Positions 35,581-42,034 of a stretch of 42,034 nucleotides of DNA are shown here, piece after piece. The stretch comes from Candidatus Competibacteraceae bacterium (GTDB lineage Bacteria; Pseudomonadota; Gammaproteobacteria; Competibacterales; Competibacteraceae). How positions within the stretch are numbered: the first letter of the stretch is position 1; the number at the start of each line of letters is the position of its first letter. The translations under genes were made by a program, and so were the position numbers. The stretch lies in the NCBI GenBank assembly GCA_020444905.1, contig JAGRHQ010000008.1:1-42034 (forward strand), given 5' to 3'. The notes beneath the pieces are model-generated. The model was not told where the DNA came from and ran no database searches. It worked only from the letters and a program-made list of their open reading frames with translations.

Positions 35581-36120
35581 TCAGTTCCGGAATGGGAAAT
35601 TAAACGCCGCCAATAGGGCGCGGCCTTCTTCATCAGTGCGCGCTGTCGTGGCAATGGTAATATCCAGACCGCGAATGGCGTCGATCTTGTCATAATCGAT
35701 TTCCGGGAAAATAATCTGCTCGCGCACTCCCAGACTGTAATTACCACGACCGTCGAAGGCGCGGGCGCTGAAACCGCGAAAATCGCGGATGCGCGGGATA
35801 GCGATATTGACCAGCCGATCCAGAAATTCATACATCCGCTCGCGCCGCAGCGTGACTTTGCAACCGATTGGCCACCCTGCGCGAATTTTGAAACCGGCAA
35901 TGGATTTACGCGACAGGGTCACTATCGGTTTTTGACCAGCAATCTGAGCCAGATTGCTGACCGCATGATCCATGATTTTCTTGTCGGCTACAGCTTCCCC
36001 TACCCCCATATTCAGGGTGATTTTGGCGATGCGGGGTATTTCCATTACATTGCGGTAACTAAACTGTTCGCGCAATTTTGACACAACCGTTTCGCGATAA
36101 TGTTCTTGTAACCGGGTCAT
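35581..36120 (-). CDS. rplE: 50S ribosomal protein L5
   Basis: A 179-aa L5, binding 5S rRNA. Features are [59 protein letters not shown] and [20 protein letters not shown]. Its ATG overlaps the rplX stop by four bases. Confidence 0.98.
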   Translation of the reverse strand: MTRLQEHYRETVVSKLREQFSYRNVMEIPRIAKITLNMGVGEAVADKKIMDHAVSNLAQIAGQKPIVTLSRKSIAGFKIRAGWPIGCKVTLRRERMYEFLDRLVNIAIPRIRDFRGFSARAFDGRGNYSLGVREQIIFPEIDYDKIDAIRGLDITIATTARTDEEGRALLAAFNFPFRN

Positions 36121-36452
36121 GAAGAACTCCTTACAACATCCACTACTTCGTTGTTAGATTTGAAGTAGCGCACCTTGCCGCCATCTTCCAGGAATCGGAA
36201 ACCGACGCGGTCACCCTTTTTAGCCATCGGATTGAACAGCATCACGTTGGAAATATGCAAGGGCGCTTCGCGCTCAATAATCCCCCCCGACACGTTGCGG
36301 GCTGGATTGGGTTTGGTGTGGCGCTTGATCATATTGACGCCGGCCACAATAACGCGCTCGCCATTCTCCACGACTCGCATCACCTTGCCGCGTCGCCCCT
36401 TATCCTTACCGGCGATGACGATCACTTCGTCATCTTTTCGAATTCTGCGCAT
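36117..36452 (-). CDS. rplX: 50S ribosomal protein L24
   Basis: A 111-aa L24 with the KOW motif [20 protein letters not shown] and [13 protein letters not shown]. It starts 50S assembly by binding the 5' part of 23S rRNA. It overlaps rplE by four bases and starts 18 bp after rplN. The C-terminal DVVRSSS makes it slightly longer than in E. coli (104 aa). Confidence 0.98.
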   Translation of the reverse strand: MRRIRKDDEVIVIAGKDKGRRGKVMRVVENGERVIVAGVNMIKRHTKPNPARNVSGGIIEREAPLHISNVMLFNPMAKKGDRVGFRFLEDGGKVRYFKSNNEVVDVVRSSS

Positions 36453-36470
36453 GACTGCCTTCCTCCTGCT

Positions 36471-36839
36471 TCACAGCACTTCCGGGGCCAGCGAAATAAT
36501 TTTCATGAACCGCTCACTACGCAATTCACGGGTCACTGGCCCAAAAATACGGGTGCCGATCGGCTCCAGCTTGTTGTTAAGCAGCACAGCAGCGTTGCCA
36601 TCAAAGCGAATTAACGAACCGTCCGTCCGGCGCACGCCCTTGCGAGTACGCACGACAACCGCGTTGTATACCTCGCCTTTGTTCACCTTGCCTCGGGGGA
36701 TCGCATCCTTGACGCTGACCTTGATGACATCACCGATATGCGCGTAGCGGCGGTGCGAGCCGCCCAGCACCTTGATGCACATCAGTCGGCGGGCGCCGCT
36801 GTTGTCGGCGACTTCCAACATCGTTTGCATCTGAATCAT
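36471..36839 (-). CDS. rplN: 50S ribosomal protein L14
   Basis: A 122-aa L14, near invariant: [56 protein letters not shown]. It contacts 16S rRNA at an intersubunit bridge. It begins the group that in E. coli is the spc operon; only 52 bp separate it from rpsQ and no terminator is seen there. Confidence 0.98.
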   Translation of the reverse strand: MIQMQTMLEVADNSGARRLMCIKVLGGSHRRYAHIGDVIKVSVKDAIPRGKVNKGEVYNAVVVRTRKGVRRTDGSLIRFDGNAAVLLNNKLEPIGTRIFGPVTRELRSERFMKIISLAPEVL

Positions 36840-36891
36840 GTTCTATATTCCCTTGACGGAGTTGGAAAAAGACCGGCCGCGCCCATCCCGT

Positions 36892-37152
36892 TCATTGGGC
36901 GCGATTGACCACTGACACCAGCATCCAGGACTTGGTTTTGGAGAGTGGCCGACATTGCTTGATGGCGACCAGATCGCCTTCACGGCATTCATTCTGCTCG
37001 TCATGGACATGCAACTTGGTGCTGCGGCGAATATATTTACCGTATATCGGATGCTTGACCAATCGTTCAATAACTACGGTGATGGTTTTGTCCATTTTAT
37101 TGCTGGTGACGCGCCCGGTCAGGGTGCGCTCCACCTGAGTTTCCGTTGTCAT
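36892..37152 (-). CDS. rpsQ: 30S ribosomal protein S17
   Basis: An 86-aa S17 with [39 protein letters not shown] and [10 protein letters not shown]. It is a primary 16S 5'-domain binder. It overlaps rpmC by four bases (ATGA) and closes the S10 group. Confidence 0.98.
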   Translation of the reverse strand: MTTETQVERTLTGRVTSNKMDKTITVVIERLVKHPIYGKYIRRSTKLHVHDEQNECREGDLVAIKQCRPLSKTKSWMLVSVVNRAQ

Positions 37153-37343
37153 GCCTGCCTCGCCTTTTCGCTTAACACCATCTTGACCCGGGCGATGTTA
37201 CGCCGCGCCTGCCGAAACAGGTGGGGTTTATTCGCCTGTTGGGTCGCTTTCTGCATGCGTAGGTTAAATTGCTCGCGCAGCAATGCGAGCAATTCCTGCT
37301 TTAACTCGTCCGTGCTTTTTTCACGCAGTTGGCTCGCTTTCAT
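37149..37343 (-). CDS. rpmC: 50S ribosomal protein L29
   Basis: A 64-aa L29: [40 protein letters not shown], then [15 protein letters not shown]. It lies at the exit tunnel near the trigger-factor site. It overlaps rpsQ by four bases and shares one base with rplP. Confidence 0.98.
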   Translation of the reverse strand: MKASQLREKSTDELKQELLALLREQFNLRMQKATQQANKPHLFRQARRNIARVKMVLSEKARQA

Positions 37344-37756
37344 TACATCACCATTCGGCTCACGAAGGCGGTTTGCACCGGAAGCTTGGCTGCCGCTAGG
37401 CGAAAGGCTTCGCGGGCGACCAGTTCGGACACACCCTCCACTTCATACAATACGCAGCCAGGCTTGACCTTGGCCACCCAGTACTCAACATTACCTTTGC
37501 CGCTACCCATACGCACTTCCAAGGGTTTCTTCGTGATCGGCTTGTCCGGGAAAATGCGAATCCACACCTTGCCGCCCCGTTTGATGTAGCGGTTAATCGC
37601 CCGGCGCGCGGCTTCAATCTGGCGAGCGGTCAACAGGCCGCGCGTGATAGCCTTCAACCCATATTCGCCAAAACTGACCTCGGCGCCGCTGGTCGCGAAG
37701 CCACGGTTGCGTCCCTTGCGCTGTTTGCGAAATTTTGTTCTTTTCGGCTGTAACAT
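37343..37756 (-). CDS. rplP: 50S ribosomal protein L16
   Basis: A 137-aa L16 beginning [19 protein letters not shown], with [20 protein letters not shown] and [18 protein letters not shown]. It helps position tRNA near the peptidyl centre. GAGAAG precedes the ATG. A terminator-like hairpin lies directly upstream, so expression of rplP and the genes beyond may be set there. Confidence 0.98.
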   Translation of the reverse strand: MLQPKRTKFRKQRKGRNRGFATSGAEVSFGEYGLKAITRGLLTARQIEAARRAINRYIKRGGKVWIRIFPDKPITKKPLEVRMGSGKGNVEYWVAKVKPGCVLYEVEGVSELVAREAFRLAAAKLPVQTAFVSRMVM

Positions 37757-37779
37757 GTTTCTTCTCGTCTATAAAACAA

Positions 37780-37807
37780 GGAACTCCGCAATAGAATGCG
37801 GAGTTCC
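37780..37807 (-). terminator. Terminator-like hairpin inside the S10 operon, rpsC-rplP gap
   Basis: GGAACTCCGCA (37780-37790) and TGCGGAGTTCC (37797-37807) are exact reverse complements, an 11-bp stem with a 6-nt loop. On the minus strand, the direction of transcription, the stem is followed by TTGTTTT. It has the form of an intrinsic terminator or attenuator within an otherwise continuous ribosomal operon. Confidence 0.6.
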
Positions 37808-37822
37808 GCAAATCTGTCCAAA

Positions 37823-38506
37823 TCAGTTTGCCGAAGCTTTCTCGGATTTGGTCTCGCCTTGTCGTTCCAGGCCGAACACCTCGCCCTTGAAAATCCAGAC
37901 TTTGATGCCGATCACACCATAGGTGGTTTGCGCTTCGGCCAAACCATAATCGATGTTGGCGCGCAGCGTGTGCAGGGGAACCCGACCTTCACGGGTCCAC
38001 TCACTACGAGCGATTTCTGCACCGTTGAGCCGCCCGGAAACCTGGATCTTAATCCCCAGCGCGCCTAGACGCATCGCATTGGCGACTGTGCGCTTCATCG
38101 CTCGACGAAACATGATGCGCCGCTCCAGTTGTTGAGCCACGCTTTCAGCAACCAGCTGCGCATCCAATTCCGGTTTGCGGATCTCCTCAATGTTGACCTG
38201 AAGGTCCTTGACGTCTAACCCCATCATTCGGGCAACGTCCTTGCGCAAGGCTTCAATATCCTCGCCCTTCTTGCCGATCACCACACCCGGCCGGGCGGTG
38301 TGAATCGTAATGCGCGCCAGTCGCGCTGGCCGCTCGACCTGAATCCGGCTGACTGAAGCATTGGACAGTTTCTTTTTCAGAAATTGCCGCACCTTGAGAT
38401 CGGTTTCCAGCAAATCGGGAAAGTTCTTGCTACTCGCATACCACTTGGAAGTCCAGTCGGACGCAATTCCCAAACGAATGCCGGTGGGACTGACTTTTTG
38501 ACCCAT
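37823..38506 (-). CDS. rpsC: 30S ribosomal protein S3
   Basis: A 227-aa S3: [22 protein letters not shown] domain with [34 protein letters not shown] and [17 protein letters not shown]. It forms the mRNA entry site helicase with S4 and S5. It is 18 bp after rplV. The 66-bp gap to rplP carries the hairpin described separately. Confidence 0.98.
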   Translation of the reverse strand: MGQKVSPTGIRLGIASDWTSKWYASSKNFPDLLETDLKVRQFLKKKLSNASVSRIQVERPARLARITIHTARPGVVIGKKGEDIEALRKDVARMMGLDVKDLQVNIEEIRKPELDAQLVAESVAQQLERRIMFRRAMKRTVANAMRLGALGIKIQVSGRLNGAEIARSEWTREGRVPLHTLRANIDYGLAEAQTTYGVIGIKVWIFKGEVFGLERQGETKSEKASAN

Positions 38507-38524
38507 GTCGTTCTCCGCTCCTTA

Positions 38525-38854
38525 TTATTCAGCGACTGTGACCGTAATATGGCTGGTGCGCTTAACGATGCGATTACCGCGCCCCTTGGCTCGGGGATGC
38601 ATACGTTTCAATACAGGGCCACAATCTACGCAAATCGCGGACACCTTGAGCTCATCAATGTCAGCGCCTTCGTTATGCTCGGCATTAGCAATTGCTGAGT
38701 CGAGTACTTTCTTGATCAATTGCGCCGCTTTTTTGTTGCTGAAGGTCAAAATCTCCAAAGCCCTGCCGACCGGGAGCATACGGACCTGATCAGCCACTAG
38801 CCGGGCCTTCTGCGGTGAGATGCGGGCATGTTTTAAAATAGCGACAGCTTGCAT
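38525..38854 (-). CDS. rplV: 50S ribosomal protein L22
   Basis: A 109-aa L22: [40 protein letters not shown] and the hairpin-loop and tail region [20 protein letters not shown]. Its beta-hairpin narrows the exit tunnel and is a macrolide-resistance site. It lies 11 bp after rpsS. Confidence 0.98.
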   Translation of the reverse strand: MQAVAILKHARISPQKARLVADQVRMLPVGRALEILTFSNKKAAQLIKKVLDSAIANAEHNEGADIDELKVSAICVDCGPVLKRMHPRAKGRGNRIVKRTSHITVTVAE

Positions 38855-38865
38855 CGGAGCGCCTC

Positions 38866-39138
<273 letters not shown>

Positions 39139-39167
39139 CTTAACTTATCCTCTCGGTTCAGCCAGTC

Positions 39168-39992
39168 CTATTTCTTACGCCGGCGCACAATCAGTTTATC
39201 AGTGCGCTTGTTCGAGCGGGTCTTGTGGCCCTTGGTCGGGACGCCCCACGGTGACACCGGATGGCGCCCGCCAGAGGTGCGGCCTTCACCGCCACCATGG
39301 GGGTGATCGACCGGATTCATGGCCACGCCGCGCACGGTAGGCCGGACGCCACGCCAACGCTGGGCACCCGCCTTGCCCAGGGAGCGCAGGTTATGCTCTG
39401 CATTCCCCACCTCGCCGATCGTCGCCTTGCAGTCCGCATGCACTTTGCGGATTTCGCCAGAACGCAGCCGCAAGGTTGCGTAGTTACCTTCGCGGGCGAC
39501 CAGTTGTACGGAAGCGCCGGCGCTACGAGCCAGTTGCGCGCCCTTGCCGGGTCGTAATTCCACACAATGCACCTGGCTGCCGACGGGTATATTGCGCAGC
39601 GGCAGGGTATTGCCCGGCTTGATCGGCGCCGCTGGCCCGGACATCAGGCTGTCGCCGGCATGGACATGGCGGGGTGCAACAATGTAGCGGCGCTCGCCAT
39701 CAGCGTACAATAACAAAGCGATATGGGCGCTACGATTCGGATCGTACTCCAACCGCTCGACTCGCGCCGGGATATTGTCCTTGTTGCGTTTGAAGTCGAT
39801 CAGCCGATAGTGCTGTTTATGGCCGCCGCCTTGATGGCGGGTCGTGATGCGGCCCTGATTGTTGCGTCCACCCTTGCGCGACTGCTTCTCCAACAAGGGC
39901 GCATACGGTCGGCCTTTGTACAGTTCAGGATTGACGACCTTGATCACGAACCGTCGGCCCGGTGAGGTCGGCTTGGCTTTAACGAGAGGCAT
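39168..39992 (-). CDS. rplB: 50S ribosomal protein L2
   Basis: A 274-aa L2 with [20 protein letters not shown], the RNA-binding core, and the near-catalytic loop [17 protein letters not shown], which carries the conserved histidine at the peptidyl-transferase base. The C-terminus [20 protein letters not shown] is conserved. It lies 40 bp after rplW. Confidence 0.98.
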   Translation of the reverse strand: MPLVKAKPTSPGRRFVIKVVNPELYKGRPYAPLLEKQSRKGGRNNQGRITTRHQGGGHKQHYRLIDFKRNKDNIPARVERLEYDPNRSAHIALLLYADGERRYIVAPRHVHAGDSLMSGPAAPIKPGNTLPLRNIPVGSQVHCVELRPGKGAQLARSAGASVQLVAREGNYATLRLRSGEIRKVHADCKATIGEVGNAEHNLRSLGKAGAQRWRGVRPTVRGVAMNPVDHPHGGGEGRTSGGRHPVSPWGVPTKGHKTRSNKRTDKLIVRRRKK

Positions 39993-40032
39993 GAGAATTC
40001 ACCTTAAATCTGCAATATCGGCGAGTGTCCGC

Positions 40033-40332
40033 TCATCCAGCCATCAGGAAATCAATTTCCTGACCAGGCTCTAGCGAGACATAAGCTTTTTTCCAGTCCG
40101 AACGCCGCCCGTAAATGGCTCCGAAGCGTTTACGCTTACCCTTGACGTTGGCTACCGTAACGCGCTGAACCTTGACCTTGAACATCAATTCAACAGCATC
40201 CTTGATTTCCGGCTTCGTCGCATCGCGCAACACCTTGAATACGATCTGGTTATAGCGCTCGGCAACCCGGTTGGCTTTTTCAGAGATATGCGGGGCCAGC
40301 AAAATTTTCATCAAGCGTTCCTGGTTGTTCAT
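40033..40332 (-). CDS. rplW: 50S ribosomal protein L23
   Basis: A 99-aa L23: [20 protein letters not shown], then [20 protein letters not shown]. The ATG at 40332 overlaps the rplD stop (ATGA), giving the usual length; an ATG at 40341 would add MAG. It is the docking site of trigger factor and SRP at the tunnel exit. Confidence 0.97.
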   Translation of the reverse strand: MNNQERLMKILLAPHISEKANRVAERYNQIVFKVLRDATKPEIKDAVELMFKVKVQRVTVANVKGKRKRFGAIYGRRSDWKKAYVSLEPGQEIDFLMAG

Positions 40333-40955
40333 CCCAGCCACTCCCCTACGCGTTGCATAGCCCCAACCGTGATAAGTACGGTATCGGCGCCCACCAGACT
40401 GACTGGGTCCAGACCGCTCACATCACTGAGCGCTACTTGACCCAGATTGCGCGCTGACAGATAGAGATTCAGGTCCACTTCTTCACTCACTAGCAATACC
40501 CGGCGCTGGTTGGTGAGATCCAGCGTTTTCAGCAGCGCAATCATTTGCTTGGTTTTAATTTCCGGGAAGGTCAATTTGTCGACCACCTGCAAACGGTCCT
40601 GGCGTAGTAACTCGGAAAAGATGGCGCGCATAGCGGCGCGGTACATCTTGCGGTTGACCTTCTGCGAATGATCCTGCGGACGGGCCGCAAACGTCACGCC
40701 GCCACCACGCCAGATCGGGCCGCGGGTGCTGCCGGCGCGGGCGCGACCGGTGCCTTTCTGTCGCCACGGCTTGCTGCCGCCGCCGCTGACCTGAGCGCGG
40801 CTTTTCTGCGCGCGGGTACCGGCGCGCGCGCCCGCCAGGTAAGCGACCACCACTTGATGCACCAGTGGTTCATTGAAGGGGCGTGCGAAAACTTCATCAG
40901 CTACCGTGATCTGACCAGGCGCCGCATCGTTGGTGTTTTTGATCTGAAGTTCCAT
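40329..40955 (-). CDS. rplD: 50S ribosomal protein L4
   Basis: A 208-aa L4 with the long exit-tunnel loop [20 protein letters not shown] then [16 protein letters not shown]. In E. coli, L4 also represses the S10 operon by causing termination in the leader; whether that holds here cannot be told because the rpsJ leader is outside the window. Translation is coupled to rplW by a four-base overlap. Confidence 0.98.
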   Translation of the reverse strand: MELQIKNTNDAAPGQITVADEVFARPFNEPLVHQVVVAYLAGARAGTRAQKSRAQVSGGGSKPWRQKGTGRARAGSTRGPIWRGGGVTFAARPQDHSQKVNRKMYRAAMRAIFSELLRQDRLQVVDKLTFPEIKTKQMIALLKTLDLTNQRRVLLVSEEVDLNLYLSARNLGQVALSDVSGLDPVSLVGADTVLITVGAMQRVGEWLG

Positions 40956-40967
40956 ATCGTCTCCTTA

Positions 40968-41612
40968 CTACTTGCGCGCCTTCACAGCGGGCCGCACCAC
41001 CACATCGCCACCCTTATGACCAGGGATCGCGCCCTTGATGGCCAACAGATTACGCGCAGCATCGACCCGAATGACTTCCAGATTCTGCACACAACGCTGC
41101 ACTGCGCCAAGATGACCAGCCATTTTCTTGCCCTTGAACACTCGACCGGGACTTTGGTTCTGACCAATGGAGCCAGGAGCGCGATGCGACAGCGAATTAC
41201 CATGGCTAGCGCGCTGACTGCGGAAATGGTGGCGCTTGATCGCGCCCGCGAAGCCCTTGCCAATAGTGGCGCCGGTGACATCGACTTTCTGACCGACCTG
41301 GAAGCGATCGACGGTGAGTTCAGCGCCAACGCCAATGTTCTCGCCTTCGCTGTCTACCAAGCGGAACTCCCACAGGCCACGGCCGGGCGCAACGCCAGCT
41401 TTGGCGAAGTGACCGGCCATAGGCTTGGTCACTCGGCTGGCGCGCCGCTCGCCGACGGTGACCTGCAGAGCACGGTAACCGTCAATTTCTTCCGTCTTGA
41501 CCTGGGTAACACGGTTAGGTTCGACTTCAATGAGGGTCACAGGTATTGAAGCACCGTCTTCCGTGAAAACCCGGGTCATGCCGGCCTTGCGGCCGATGAG
41601 TCCGATTGCCAT
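40968..41612 (-). CDS. rplC: 50S ribosomal protein L3
   Basis: A 214-aa L3 starting [20 protein letters not shown]. The ATG at 41612 has AGAGG nine bases upstream; an ATG at 41633 would add seven unrelated residues. The segment [20 protein letters not shown] contains the glutamine methylated by PrmB in E. coli. L3 starts 50S assembly with L24. It is 12 bp before rplD and 125 bp after rpsJ. Confidence 0.98.
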   Translation of the reverse strand: MAIGLIGRKAGMTRVFTEDGASIPVTLIEVEPNRVTQVKTEEIDGYRALQVTVGERRASRVTKPMAGHFAKAGVAPGRGLWEFRLVDSEGENIGVGAELTVDRFQVGQKVDVTGATIGKGFAGAIKRHHFRSQRASHGNSLSHRAPGSIGQNQSPGRVFKGKKMAGHLGAVQRCVQNLEVIRVDAARNLLAIKGAIPGHKGGDVVVRPAVKARK

Positions 41613-41647
41613 TTTATTAAACCTCTGGAGCATAACCTGAATCAGAG

Positions 41648-41666
41648 GAGGGGAAGGCCGCCCCTC
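41648..41666 (-). repeat. Small hairpin in the rpsJ-rplC gap
   Basis: GAGGGG (41648-41653) pairs with CCCCTC (41661-41666), 7-nt loop, in the 125-bp gap, which is longer than other gaps in this operon. No T-run follows on the minus strand. It may be an RNA processing site or chance. Confidence 0.35.
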
Positions 41667-41737
41667 GTGATTCGCAAGGAAGCCAAGCTAAAAGCCAAAC
41701 CTGAAATAATGACTGTTCCAGGAAATCGCCTAACTTG

Positions 41738-42034
41738 CTAATTCAATTTAATCTGCACATCCACCCCGGCAGCGAGATCTAGCCGCATCAGAGCATCAAC
41801 TGTCTTGTCTGTCGGATCCACGATATCCATGAGCCGCTTGTGGGTGCGTAACTCGTATTGATCACGGGCATCCTTGTTAACATGAGGTGAAATCAACACG
41901 GTGAAGCGTTCGATCTTGGTCGGCAACGGAATCGGGCCGCGCACCTGGGCGCCGGTGCGCCGGGCGGTCTCGACAATTTCGCGCGCCGATTGATCGATCA
42001 AACGATGATCAAACGCCTTGAGGCGGATACGAAT
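41738..42034 (-). CDS. rpsJ: 30S ribosomal protein S10, 5' end outside window
   Basis: The frame continues to the window end, where the minus strand reads [20 protein letters not shown]; only about five N-terminal residues are missing. The rest, [20 protein letters not shown] and [20 protein letters not shown], is standard S10 (full length ~103 aa). S10 is the first gene of the S10 operon and, as NusE, also joins transcription antitermination complexes. The start codon and operon leader lie beyond the window. Confidence 0.98.
   Translation of the reverse strand: MRIRLKAFDHRLIDQSAREIVETARRTGAQVRGPIPLPTKIERFTVLISPHVNKDARDQYELRTHKRLMDIVDPTDKTVDALMRLDLAAGVDVQIKLN

Noticed and set aside
35571-35900. 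Extension of the S14 reading frame to 211 aa
   Set aside because: The upstream part lies wholly inside rplE; the GTG at 35570 gives a standard 101-aa S14 with a ribosome-binding site.

Overview
The window is a chromosomal segment of a GC-rich Gammaproteobacterium. The evidence is the canonical S10-spc-alpha ribosomal gene order, a long-form S14, a split class II ribonucleotide reductase of the Pseudomonas type (nrdJa/nrdJb), FlgO-like lipoproteins and PEP-CTERM/PrsT genes. A lineage near Competibacter/Contendobacter would fit, but this is an impression and not a demonstrated placement.

Layout. (1) 1-7200: the 3' part of a PEP-CTERM-like secreted protein with a strong terminator, a TrpB2-type PLP enzyme and a UbiB/AarF-family kinase-like protein on the minus strand, then a divergent 914-aa protein with an ExeA-like AAA ATPase joined to two FHA-like domains. 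Its stop codon lies in a perfect 15-bp inverted repeat that abuts the frameshifted, truncated start of a response regulator gene. (2) 7200-9700: a minus-strand redox group with a di-haem cytochrome c peroxidase, a cytochrome b561-type membrane protein and a secreted PepSY protein. (3) 9.9-14.1 kb: an unusually long PrsT TPR lipoprotein with a ~370-residue internal duplication, and an isolated moaD. (4) 14.3-21.7 kb: the methionine/SAM cycle (metK, SAH riboswitch, ahcY, metF), interrupted between ahcY and metF by a two-gene AAA ATPase plus subtilisin-like protease module that matches IetAS, a plasmid-stability/anti-phage system. (5) 21.7-22.9 kb: two overlapping lipoprotein genes, one FlgO-like. 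(6) 23.0-27.6 kb: tandem NrdR-box-like sites, nrdJa, a ~500-bp structured non-coding spacer, nrdJb and a quinone oxidoreductase, followed by a 57-aa small ORF. (7) 27.95-42.03 kb, all minus strand: terminator, rplQ-rpoA-rpsD-rpsK-rpsM, rpmJ-secY-rplO-rpmD-rpsE-rplR-rplF-rpsH-rpsN-rplE-rplX-rplN, rpsQ-rpmC-rplP-rpsC-rplV-rpsS-rplB-rplW-rplD-rplC-rpsJ, with rpsJ cut by the window end.

The genes work together in several ways. MetK makes SAM, AhcY removes the SAH left by methyltransferases, and MetF supplies methyl-THF to remake methionine; the SAH riboswitch ties ahcY (and perhaps metF) to SAH level. The partial first gene and prsT point to an exosortase/PEP-CTERM export system whose sorting enzyme lies elsewhere. 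The most noteworthy signals are the IetAS insertion, the cloverleaf-like RNA and leader-ORF arrangement between nrdJa and nrdJb, the duplicated PrsT, the AAA-FHA fusion with its inverted repeat and response-regulator scar, and a terminator-like hairpin inside the S10 operon between rpsC and rplP.
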